A stretch of 64,000 nt of DNA from Mycoavidus sp. HKI (GTDB lineage: Bacteria; Pseudomonadota; Gammaproteobacteria; Burkholderiales; Burkholderiaceae): the NCBI RefSeq assembly GCF_020023735.2, contig NZ_CP076444.2, positions 1,751,501 to 1,815,500 of the forward strand, read 5' to 3'. The translations under genes were made by a program, and so were the position numbers. The notes beneath the pieces are model-generated. The model ran no database searches. It saw only the letters and a list, made by a program, of their open reading frames with translations, and was not told where the DNA came from. The stretch's first letter is position 1, and every line of letters begins with the position of its first letter. Shown here piece by piece: positions 45,101 to 48,664 of the stretch.

Positions 45101-45958
45101 CATGCCGGGAATGCACCGATTTTCACCAAAACGGGCCGTCACCGGAAGGCCCAACACCACGTCCTGAACGCCTATCCAACGATGAAGATACGCCGCCATG
45201 GCAGCCGTCATCAGCTGCGCCAAAAAACGCTTTGCACCAGCAGCGTGAGTGCGCATCGCTTGAGAGGAAAGATAAGTTGTCTGACGAAGATGATAATACA
45301 AAGCGGGGGCTTGCCGATTTGCAAGCGTCACCGGTTCGGGCCAGTCCACGCAGTGCTTAAGCCAATAGGTATGATCTTTCGTAAACTGTGCAGAAGCGCG
45401 GTAATGAATATCACTTTTCAGCAGTACCGATACCGGTCCGAAGGGGCACTTGTTCGCCACCAAACCGTTGGCCAGCGCGCTATACACCTGCGCCATGCGT
45501 TGCACAATGAGGGCACGTCCGGTTCCATCGATCACAATATGGTGATAGCGCTGATACCAAAAAAAACGCTGCGGTGCGATTTGTAACAATGCATAGCCAA
45601 ACAGCGGGCCATGCAGAAGGTCAATTGGCTGATTGTAGTCGGCTCTCATCCAAGCTTCAGCGGCCGCCTGAGGATCAGCGTCTGCACTGACATCAATCAA
45701 AGGTAACGACCAATCCGGTGAACCGACAAATTGTTGAAAGCCATCACCACTTTCAATGAACTGAAGGCGTAAACTTTCTGCTTCTTCGACCACCTGCCGC
45801 AAAGCTGCCTCAAACAAAACCGGGTCAACAGCACCCTGGATTTCCGTAAACTGACCAATATTGTAAGCCGGGCTATCGAGATTGAGTTGCTGCGCGAGCC
45901 ATATCTCCGTTTGCGCAGCAGATAAAGGATAGACTACCGGATTGGAGCAAGCAGGCAT
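29138..45958 (-). CDS. Five-module nonribosomal peptide synthetase with C-terminal thioesterase
   Basis: A single 5606-residue protein with domain order C1-A1-T1, C2-A2-T2, C3-A3-T3, C4-A4-T4, C5-A5-T5-TE. All five carrier domains keep GGHSL with the phosphopantetheine Ser (near residues 990, 2071, 3152, 4225 and 5307). All A domains keep YTSGSTG, YKTGDL and the NGKLDR lysine. C1 has a canonical HHIVIDG and resembles starter/EntF-like condensation domains. C2-C5 carry HHLLATxGD near their N-termini, the dual epimerisation/condensation signature, and HHLIxDH/N in place of HHxxxDG. The TE has GWSFGG near residue 5436. No MbtH-like protein, transporter or Sfp-type transferase is encoded nearby. 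The 184-bp gap to the upstream lyase gene and common strand suggest one unit. The start has AGGTGA eight bases upstream. Confidence 0.97.
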   Translation of the reverse strand: MPACSNPVVYPLSAAQTEIWLAQQLNLDSPAYNIGQFTEIQGAVDPVLFEAALRQVVEEAESLRLQFIESGDGFQQFVGSPDWSLPLIDVSADADPQAAAEAWMRADYNQPIDLLHGPLFGYALLQIAPQRFFWYQRYHHIVIDGTGRALIVQRMAQVYSALANGLVANKCPFGPVSVLLKSDIHYRASAQFTKDHTYWLKHCVDWPEPVTLANRQAPALYYHLRQTTYLSSQAMRTHAAGAKRFLAQLMTAAMAAYLHRWIGVQDVVLGLPVTARFGENRCIPGMVSNIVPLRFTVRSDMSLSSLLEQAAQEIQGGLQHQRYRSEDLRRGLGLASSQLLFGPMINLMLFDCGLSFGEHSSTNHNLVNGPVEDLMISVYVLPEDSSLRIDFEANPALYTADELSAHQRRFLKFLNAFATEPTQLIGDIDLLDAAERRQLLVDWNATAAPYPKHQCIHQVFEEQVERTPEAVALVYENQVLTYAELNARANCLAYQLIELGVKPDMLVAICVERSPAMVVGLLAILKAGGAYVPLDPAYPPERLAHMLADAAPTILIADTAGRAALDEAALASLTILNPHALTELAVTNPQIPELTPHHLAYVIYTSGSTGMPKGVMVEHRNVVNLTQAEIACFGVCSSSRVLQFASFSFDVSVWEIVMALGCGAGLYLPPDTVRLDRNKLWDYLAKHTITHATLPPALLQNGEDLPRLDTPLTLILAAEAPSTTLLRNLIHQCAVFNAYGPTETTAGTTVWRCSRDFSSEVVPIGRPIANTRLYLLDANRQPVPSGAVGELYIGGAGVTRGYLNRPELTVECFLPDPFSDLEDARLYKTGDLARYLPDGNLVFLGRNDHQIKIRGFRIEPGEIEARMVELPQVHDAIVLALGKNSDKRLVAYVVAEFDEQLAYTLRVHLAAKLPEYMVPAAFVRLDSFPLTPNGKLDRHALPAPDDEAFARQVYEAPQGEIETALALIWAELLGLERISRHDSFFALGGHSLIAVQMIERLRHLGLTVSVRALFDTPTLSVLAQSLGQHCEVAAPPNLITPDTSTLTPDLLPLIDLTQTEIDWIVAHTPGGVGNIQDVYALSPLQDGILFHHLLATEGDPYLLVAQMAFDNRTLLDRYLNAVHQVVKRHDILRTAFVWKNLSTPVQVVWRQAPLSITTLTLDPSDGPVIEQLVQRFDPRQYRIDLTQAPLLRFIIAQDSDGRWLLVQLLHHLIGDHSTLELMNAEVQAFLENRGDALPAPQPFRNLIAQVRLGLGEEMHEHFFTEMLADIEEPTLPFGLAEIHRDGSQVTETRQVLPQDLNDRLRAQAKRLGVSLASLCHLAWAQVLARASGQQRVVFGTVLFGRMQAGEGADCVMGLFINTLPLRVDLDDTGVEDSVRDTHARLAALLEHEHASLALAQRCSSVPAGAPLFSALLNYRHNAMLSGESRTMPGIELLHIEERDNYPLGLSIDDSGQALKLTVQIVQPFHPDRVCGYMQQALESLAQALEHTPQIPARQLEVLPVTERELLLQMGSEMATPYPAHQCLHQLFEAQVKRTPDNTALVHEDQVISYTELNARANCLAHHLILLGVCPDSRVALYAQPSIEMVVGMLATLKAGGAYVPLDPNYPPERLVDMVTDSAPVVLLSIGPPHAAVVQCLGVDVPVLDLQADAGQWKRRSSRNPNPHKLALSAEHLAYVIYTSGSTGRPKGVMVQHRSVVNLVTAMAQRLELSSQDRVLQFSSLSFDASVGEVFVTLISGAALLLRTDAWLAGAQQFWSLCEANRISVMDLPTQFWTQLAQESVPIASSARVIMISGDALSASARAAWFAVAGHRPRLLNVYGPTETTISATVHEVTAGDCRWRTIGRPIANTRIYILDTSMQLTPVGVAGELYIGGAGVARGYLNRPELTAERFLPDLFSDCEDAWMYKTGDLVRYLPDGNLEFLGRNDHQVKIRGFRIEPGEIETHLVEHPQVREAIVLALGEHSNKRLVAYVVAEPDEQLANTLRAHLATGLPEYMVPAAFVQLDALPLTPNGKLDRRALPTPDDEAFARPTYETPQGEIETVLATIWAELLGVERVSRHDSFFALGGHSLLAVQMIERLRRLGLTVSVRALFDTSTLSMLAQSLGQHQKVVVPPNAITFNTLNLVPDLLPLIDLTQADIDCIVKQTPGGVANIQDIYALSPLQDGILFHHLLATKGDPYLLTSQMAFADRERLDCYLDAVQQVVKRHDILRTAFVWESLSMPAQVVWRRAPVSITELTLDPADGPVIEQLIQRFDPRHHRIDLTQAPLLHFIVAQDSDGRWLLIELMHHLIGDHSTAEEMRVEIQAFLDGRGDALPSPQPFRNLVAQARLGVSQQAHERFFTDMLADVEESTLPFGLAEIYRDGSQVTESHRMLPQDLNNRLRAQAKRLGVSLASLCHLAWAQVIARASGQQRVVFGTVLFGRMQAGEGADRAMGLFINTLPLRIDLDNRSVQDSVRQVHAHLAALLEHEHASLALAQRCSSVPAGTPLFSALLNYRHNAISSSASPALTGIEFLGAQERTNYPFMLSVEDFGTALGLTAQVVQPLDSARVCGYMQQTLQSLAEALEHEPDMPVWRLEVLPIEEREHLLQTCNTTAASFPEYPCIHQLFEEQVERTPEATALVYEDQVLSYAELNARANCLAHQLIELGVQPDTRVAICVERSPAIVVGVLAILKAGGAYVPLDPAYSSERLTHILTDATPSILIADVAGRTALGKTALASLTVLDPNRLPESPITNPQVPELTSHHLAYVIYTSGSTGTPKGVMVEHAQIVRLFDATESWYHFNSHDTWCLFHSFAFDFSVWELWGALRYGGKLVLVPHHIARSPQEFYRLVCEQGITVLNQTPSAFKTFIVSQAQSELQDGLRYVIFGGEALEPTILQAWYATRSEHSPQLVNMYGITETTVHVTYRPLQPQDSHQTGSLIGVRIPDLKVYLLDAYGQPVPLGAIGELYIGGAGVARGYLNRPELTAERFLRDPFSKNEEARMYKTGDLARYLSNGVLEYLGRNDDQVKIRGFRIEPGEIEARLVEHPQVRAAALLALGEGSDKRLIAYVVTEPDEQLASTLRSHLTTRLPEYMMPAAFVRLDALPLTPNGKLDRRALPAPDGEAFARQAYEAPQGKVETALADIWVELLNIEQISRHDSFFALGGHSLLAVQMIERLRRLGLTVSVRALFDTPTLSVLAQTLGQHREVAAPPNLITLDTATLTPNLLPLINLTQTEIDCIVEQTPGGVANIQDIYALSPLQDGMLFHHLLATEGDPYLQIAQMAFANRALLDRYLEAVQQVVNRHDILRTAFVWEHLSTPAQVVWRQASLSITELFLDPANGPITEQLAQRFNPRQYRIDLTQAPLLRFVIAQDNHGRWLLIQLLHHLIDDNSSLKRMNAEIQAFLEGHGGTLQAPQPFRNLVAQARLGLSQQAHERFFTDILADLEEPTLPFGLAEIHRDGSQVTDSHRMLSQDLNDRLRAQARRLGVSLASLCHLAWAQVLARTSGQQRVVFGTVLFGRMQAGEGADRAMGPFINTLPLRIDLDDRGVEDSVRDTHARVAALLEHEHASLALAQRCSSVPPGTPLFSALLNYRHNAMPSGESQMMPGIELLRAEERDNYPFGLSVEDFGEALGLTAQIVQPFDPDRVCSYMQQALESLVKALEHAPQTPARQLEVLPDTERELLLQTWNATAAPYPARLCLHQLFEVQVECMPDATALVYENQVLSYAELNTCANRLAHKLTELGVAPDVRVAICVERSPALVVGLLAILKAGGAYVPLDPAYPSERLTYILTDAAPAILLADAAGRASLGEVALASLTVLDPNRVPEAPITNPQIPDLTPHHLAYVIYTSGSTGMPKGVMVEHRGIVNLAQAQTVHFGILPSSRVLQFASLSFDISVGEIFMTLGCGAGLYLPPDSVRRDRNALWDYLARYTITHANLTPALLGNGENLPSLSISLTLILGGEAPTAPLLRNLSHQGVIFNAYGPTETTVSATIWRYSHDLNSKAVPIGRPIANTRIYLLDAYGQLVPLGAVGELYIGGVGVTRGYLNRPELTAERFRPDPFSDCEEARMYKTGDLARYLPDGNLEFLGRNDHQVKIRGFRIEPGEIEARLVEHPQVREATVLALGEHSDKRLVAYVVAEPDEQLASALRAYLATGLPEYMVPAAFVRLDMLPLTPSGKLDRRALPTPDNEAFARQAYEAPRGEIETALAAIWTELLGLEHVSRHDSFFELGGHSLLAVQMIERLRHLGLTVSVRTLFDTPTLSVLAQSLGQHHEVPTPPNLITPNTVKLTPDLLPLIDFAQAEIDCIVEQTPDGVANIQDIYALSPLQDGILFHHLLATKGDPYLLTSQMAFADRERLDCYLDAVRQVVKRHDILRTAFVWEGLSTPAQVVWRHAPLSITELSLDLVNGLITEQLAQRFDPRYHRIDLTQAPLLRFVVAQDSDGRWLLFQLLHHLIGDHSTAEEMCVEIQAFLDGRGDALQSPQPFRNLVARARLGLSQQAHERFFTDMLADVDESTLPFGLAEIYRDGSQVTESHRMLPQDLNNRLRAQAKRLGVSLASLCHLAWAQVIARASGQQRVVFGTVLFGRMQAGEGADRAMGLFINTLPLRIDLDNRSVQDSVRQVHAHLAALLEHEHASLALAQRCSSVPAGTPLFSALLNYRHNAMSSNESTIATGIEFLGAQERTNYPFMLSVEDFGTALGLTAQVVQPLDSARVCGYMQQTLQSLAEALEHEPDMPVWRLEVLPIEEREHLLQSCNTTAVSSPEYPCIHQLFEEQVERTPEATALVYEDQVLSYAELNARANCLAHQLIELGVQPDTRVAICVERSPAIVAGVLAILKAGGAYVPLDPAYSSERLTHILADATPSILIADVAGRTALGKTALASLTVLDPNRLPELPITNPQVPELTSHHLAYVIYTSGSTGMPKGVMVEHAQIVRLFDATESWYHFNSHDTWCLFHSFAFDFSVWELWGALRYGGKLVLVPHHIARSPQEFYRLVCEQGITVLNQTPSAFKTFIVSQAQSELQDSLRYVIFGGEALEPTILQTWYATRSEHSPQLVNMYGITETTVHVTYRPLQPQDSHQTGSLIGVRIPDLKVYLLDAYGQPVPLGAIGELYIGGAGVARGYLNRPELTAERFLRDPFSKNEEARMYKTGDLARYLSNGVLEYLGRNDDQVKIRGFRIEPGEIEARLVEHPQVRAAALLALGEGSDKRLIAYVVAEPDEQLASTLRSYLTTRLPEYMMPAAFVRLDALPLTPNGKLDRRALPAPDGEAFARQAYEAPQGKVETTLADIWAELLNIEQISRHDSFFALGGHSLLAVRLISRIRSTLGIEITIRMLFDVPTIAGLAQRLLKRDGTQDDSFDVLLPIKPTGTQPPLFCVHAVNGLSWHYMGLVSQFDADQPVYGLQARGLNGVPPLAETIDAMASDYIRQIRRIQPNGPYYLLGWSFGGKVVHAMATQLEQQGEKVALLALLDSYPDSAQQDDELETMQEAFYIKLLARYGDENMPDAGEYLWEKTRDALKNNIHLLKSFSPRIYCGDMLFFRATIEEDESIPLPSPDLWKPYVLGDIEAYDIHCTHDDMDQPAPMIEMGRILAQKLNELMRRQPPQNEEEFLT
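30020..33060 (-). repeat. Long intragenic repeat, copy in module 5
   Basis: About 3 kb that is nearly identical to 36476-39516 at a constant offset of 6456 bp, covering most of C5, A5 and the start of T5. Many stretches of over 100 bases match exactly by eye, for example 32890-33040 against 39346-39496. Confidence 0.85.
33170..36330 (-). other. NRPS module 4 (dual E/C4-A4-T4), substrate uncertain
   Basis: C4 has HHLLATEGD near 36205, and the second motif is HHLIDDNSS near 35830, the only condensation domain here with Asn after the Asp. A4 is related to A1 in its framework (both contain GCGAGLYLPPD) but its pocket reads D-I-G-N-I-G-A-V-S-K, so the specificity has diverged. I know no firm match for this code. 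Confidence 0.5.
36410..39580 (-). other. NRPS module 3 (dual E/C3-A3-T3), threonine
   Basis: A3 pocket residues read D-F-W-N-I-G-M-V-H-K, the classic threonine code, from FDFSVWELWG, LNQTPSAF, VIFGGEAL and NMYGITETTVH. C3 has HHLLATKGD near 39440 and HHLIGDHST near 39080. The module is a near copy of module 5 at a constant offset of 6456 bp. Confidence 0.85.
36476..39516 (-). repeat. Long intragenic repeat, copy in module 3
   Basis: Partner of 30020-33060; covers most of C3, A3 and the start of T3. The lack of drift suggests recent duplication or gene conversion. Confidence 0.85.
39650..42800 (-). other. NRPS module 2 (dual E/C2-A2-T2), substrate uncertain
   Basis: C2 has HHLLATEGD near 42690 (dual E/C motif) and HHLIGDHST near 42320. 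A2 differs from the other A domains in its central part. Manual pocket reading gives D-A-G-D-M-S-V-I-S-K. Gly at the third and an acidic residue at the fourth position recall codes for basic amino acids such as ornithine, but the match is weak. If C2 is a true dual domain it epimerises residue 1 before condensation. Confidence 0.5.
42890..45958 (-). other. NRPS module 1 (C1-A1-T1): starter C domain, phenylalanine-like A domain
   Basis: C1 covers about residues 1-440 with HHIVIDG near 45530. It sits at the very N-terminus, so it must accept an acyl or aryl donor from outside, or be idle. A1 (about 44610-43110) gives, by manual alignment to GrsA, the pocket D-V-W-T-I-A-A-A-G-K. The first seven positions resemble the phenylalanine code (DAWTIAAICK), with smaller residues at the last two variable sites. 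Given the adjacent aminomutase gene, phenylalanine, beta-phenylalanine or a related aromatic unit is the best guess. The T1 serine is near 42990. Confidence 0.6.
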
Positions 45959-46009
45959 AAGTCACCTAGAGAAAAAGTTAGAGGTCGGCCACAGATTGGT
46001 GGACCGTAC
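45929..46009 (-). repeat. NRPS leader and first ten codons, duplicated upstream of the aminomutase gene
   Basis: Minus-strand sequence from GTACGG through CTCTAGGTGACTT to codon ten of the NRPS (MPACSNPVVY). It aligns with 47811-47890 at roughly 70 % identity by eye, including the ribosome-binding site and coding start. Confidence 0.6.
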
Positions 46010-46142
46010 TAAAAAAACTTAAACCACTACAGAATTAAACAGATGCCAGCACACCAACCGAAGAATCAGCGCGCTTGGTAAACAATACTATTTCAAACTC
46101 ACATATCAATCATTTCACTTTTATACGGTGGCTGAACTGAAA

Positions 46143-47780
46143 TTAATGGAATTCGGGAGTCAGCGTACACCCTACCTTATTAAAGCCCTGGGACACGTTC
46201 ACTCTCTCGGTCGGCACTGAAAGTTGAATCATCCCACCCCGGATAAAGCTGGCAATATTTTCCAGATATGGAGTGAGCGGCTTATCCTGATCAAAGAACG
46301 GTACAAAACGTCGCACAGCATTGTAGAGCGTAGTCGTGTGGGTCCCGAGTTTATCCGCACCACGAATGTCGGCGGCTTGACATCCGCACAGAAGTTCAAA
46401 GCTTATGACATAAACCGCATTGTCAAAGATTTCTCGGGCACGCCGAGCCGCTACAAGACCAAGCGAGACAATATCTTGAAAGTCAGCCGTGGAAGGTAGC
46501 GACTGAATGGAAAGTGGCACACACAGAGACCGATTTTCCGAGGTGAGGGATGCACTCATGAATTGACCTCCCATTAATCCCAAGCGAATTCCCTGCTCGC
46601 TAGCACAGAGAAAGGGCGGCAAACCATTACTATTATTGCTGTCCATGAATCGATCAATACGTCGGTCTGATAAATTACTCAATGTCGTTAAAGCAAGAGA
46701 CAAATGGTCCATCGCCATGGCGATGTATTGGCCATGGAAATGACCATTATGATAAGCATCACCATGTTTCGGGATAATCAGTGGATTATCGCTACTAGAA
46801 TTTAACTCATTTTCCACGACACGCTTAACATACTCGACGGAATCCCTGATTGGCCCAAGAATCTGTGGTGTGCAGCGCAAAGAATAGGCATCTTCAATTT
46901 GGTCCTCTGCACTATCGACCACATCATCAGAAAGCTTTGACCGAAGCTCTTTTGAAACACTATCTTCATCACTGAGCATGGTACTGTCTGCAAGTAGATT
47001 ATAGATATTCGTTGCGGATGCCATCTGGCCTGGATGTGGCTTTTCTGCGTGTACCAACGGTGAAAATGCTTTGCGTTTTCCTTTTAACGTCTCCAGCGTT
47101 AAGGCCGTAATCGATTCATACGATTCAATAATTTTTTCTGTATCGTTTATCGTCAGACAGGCGAGCCCAGTCATGGCTGAAGTACCATTGATCAATGCCA
47201 GACCTTCTTTATAACTAAGTTTTAGGGGTTCGATCCCTGCCGCTTTGAGTGCGTCTGACGCGGCCATGACTTCACCACGATACCGGACCTGCCATTTTCC
47301 AGTTAATGCCAATGCAATTGCGGCAAGCGGCCCCAAATCACCGCTTGTGCCGAGAGAACCCTTCTGCGGTATGCAAGGACATATGCCATGATTAAATATC
47401 GCGACAAATTTTTTCATATTATCCAGCGAGATCGCAGATACGCCACGGGCGAGCGAGTTGATGCGCGCCAACATCGCCGCGCGGACTATAGGATCGTCGA
47501 AATATGAGCCGACGTTTGTTGCAACTGCCGCGATGAGATTGTCTTGCATGTGTGCAGCATGCTTTTCTGGGATGAGATATTTGACGAAGCCTCCCATGCT
47601 TGTATTCACGCCATAAATTACTTTTCCTTGTGCCAGGAGATCGTCTAATAACTGACGTGACTTCACAATGGCTTCACACGCACCTTCACTCAGCTTGATC
47701 TTAATATCAAAATCATAGGCTACTCTAGCAATGTCCGCAGCCTTCATCGATTCGCCGGAAATTTCAAAAATATTACTCAT
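46143..47780 (-). CDS. MIO-type aromatic amino acid aminomutase/ammonia-lyase (phenylalanine aminomutase-like)
   Basis: Enzyme of 545 residues of the histidine/phenylalanine ammonia-lyase superfamily, which uses an MIO prosthetic group formed from three consecutive residues. The catalytic Tyr56 lies in YGVNTSMGG. The MIO triad is Thr145-Ser146-Gly147 in GSLGTSGDLGPLAAIALALTG rather than the usual Ala-Ser-Gly. Thr-Ser-Gly together with GPLAAIA is, as I recall, the hallmark of the Pantoea AdmH phenylalanine aminomutase and close relatives such as EncP, so formation of beta-phenylalanine or cinnamate from L-phenylalanine is likely. Later motifs (SSSDNPLI, GQYIAMAMDHL, QDIVSLGL) are in place. It lies 184 bp upstream of the NRPS gene on the same strand and probably supplies its first building block. 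AAAGGAG precedes the ATG. Confidence 0.88.
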   Translation of the reverse strand: MSNIFEISGESMKAADIARVAYDFDIKIKLSEGACEAIVKSRQLLDDLLAQGKVIYGVNTSMGGFVKYLIPEKHAAHMQDNLIAAVATNVGSYFDDPIVRAAMLARINSLARGVSAISLDNMKKFVAIFNHGICPCIPQKGSLGTSGDLGPLAAIALALTGKWQVRYRGEVMAASDALKAAGIEPLKLSYKEGLALINGTSAMTGLACLTINDTEKIIESYESITALTLETLKGKRKAFSPLVHAEKPHPGQMASATNIYNLLADSTMLSDEDSVSKELRSKLSDDVVDSAEDQIEDAYSLRCTPQILGPIRDSVEYVKRVVENELNSSSDNPLIIPKHGDAYHNGHFHGQYIAMAMDHLSLALTTLSNLSDRRIDRFMDSNNSNGLPPFLCASEQGIRLGLMGGQFMSASLTSENRSLCVPLSIQSLPSTADFQDIVSLGLVAARRAREIFDNAVYVISFELLCGCQAADIRGADKLGTHTTTLYNAVRRFVPFFDQDKPLTPYLENIASFIRGGMIQLSVPTERVNVSQGFNKVGCTLTPEFH

Positions 47781-47792
47781 TTAATGTCTCCT

Positions 47793-47840
47793 TTAATTAG
47801 AATAGTTAAGATAGGTTGCTGGATTGACGCAAGCAGACAT
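47793..47840 (-). CDS. Possible 15-residue leader peptide resembling the NRPS N-terminus
   Basis: Minus-strand frame MSACVNPATYLNYSN followed by TAA. Its first ten residues parallel the NRPS start MPACSNPVVY, and the AGGTG ribosome-binding site upstream is shared. The stop is followed immediately by AGGAGACATTAA and the ATG of the aminomutase gene. It could be a translated leader coupled to that gene, or the stump of a second NRPS gene whose body was lost. Expression is not shown. Confidence 0.4.
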   Translation of the reverse strand: MSACVNPATYLNYSN

Positions 47841-47890
47841 GAGCACCTAGAGCAAAAGTTAAAGGGGCGCTCTATGCTGATGAGCCGTAC
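47811..47890 (-). repeat. Copy of the NRPS leader upstream of the aminomutase gene
   Basis: Partner of 45929-46009. GTACGG, CTCTAGGTG and ATG-x-CTGCTTGC are kept in the same spacing. Confidence 0.6.
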
Positions 47891-47898
47891 AACAGACA

Positions 47899-48051
47899 TC
47901 AATACGACAGGCGAAAAATATGAATTAGAAAGATCTCAATCGTATTCCCAGTTTTATTCAGACTGTGAACAGTTCCGCTTTCTTTAGACAACGTAAAGTA
48001 GGCGCGGCAGTACTTAGCCGATTTAAAAATATGCTGGTTTTCTTGATCCAT
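47899..48051 (-). CDS. Possible 50-residue orphan small protein
   Basis: Minus-strand frame beginning MDQENQHIFKSAKYCRAYF, with AAAGG ten bases before the ATG. No family recognised, no membrane segment. It precedes the aminomutase gene on the same strand. Its short length and lack of motif mean it may be chance or a gene fragment. Confidence 0.25.
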   Translation of the reverse strand: MDQENQHIFKSAKYCRAYFTLSKESGTVHSLNKTGNTIEIFLIHIFRLSY

Positions 48052-48522
48052 CGTGCAATTACCTTTCTTCTTGTTTCGGGTGGGCTCTCAACCCTGCACG
48101 TATTCATTTAGGCGACGATACTCAGCCTGCACAGATACTCCTTCCCTGCACTTGCCAAGCAACATTCTCCACCTATCTCCACGCTCGACTTTTACGACTG
48201 AGAGCAGCCCCTAGTTATATTAAAGAGGTCAGACAACAGTACTTTTTTTACTTTGAAGCTAATTTTCAGACGACTATAGCAAAGGACTTAAAGTTTAACA
48301 AGACGAAACTTCAGCTTTGTCAACCCAAAATAGATGGAATGGAAGGCTCCCTCTCTACGGGGAAATATGATATGGGGAAATATGAAAGCCGTTAAGACTA
48401 AATCGAGGTAAGTGTAATGGACAGCTTAAAGCTCAGGGGAATTAAAGAGCGCTCCAGGACCGAACGGCATCAATGTGTCGGAGTGGAAATGCTACTTACC
48501 ACTAGAGAAACGGAGCGCTCAA

Positions 48523-48561
48523 ATGAATGCTACTACATACGGGTTGGATATTGCAAAACGT
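48523..48561 (+). pseudogene. 5' remnant of an IS110-family transposase gene
   Basis: The plus strand reads MNATTYGLDIAKR with CGGAGCG upstream. This is the characteristic start of IS110-family transposases (the DEDD nuclease begins YGLDIAK). After these 13 codons the sequence diverges and soon stops. No DEDD or serine motif follows before sppA, so only the element's left end remains. Confidence 0.6.
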
Positions 48562-48664
48562 TGTCCCGCTTTGCAGCATATAGATTGTTTGTTTTTTAAG
48601 CGTTATACATAACGTGTCCCCATCTACATACTACGACACGGCTGTTGTCCCCTACGCATAGCTA

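Larger units (their letters stand above)
47781..48664. other. 884-bp region between the aminomutase gene and sppA
   Basis: It holds no long credible gene. On the minus strand it contains a 15-codon mini-frame that copies the start of the NRPS gene (47793-47840) and a possible 50-codon frame (47899-48051). On the plus strand it contains a 13-codon remnant of an IS110-family transposase (48523-48561). The part near 48215-48320 is AT-rich and probably holds the promoter of the cluster, but I cannot assign -35/-10 boxes with confidence. This region forms the right boundary of the accessory island. Confidence 0.6.

Noticed and set aside
46143..47780. Histidine ammonia-lyase (hutH)
   Set aside because: The TSGDLGPLAAIA segment and the setting beside an NRPS fit phenylalanine aminomutases/lyases; no other hut gene is present.
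47784..47987. A 67-codon plus-strand frame next to the aminomutase gene
   Set aside because: It lies antisense over the duplicated leader and mini-frame, with no ribosome-binding site or recognisable motif.
48417..48599. A 60-codon plus-strand frame near sppA
   Set aside because: It overlaps the IS110 remnant in another frame and has no motif; the remnant explains the region better.
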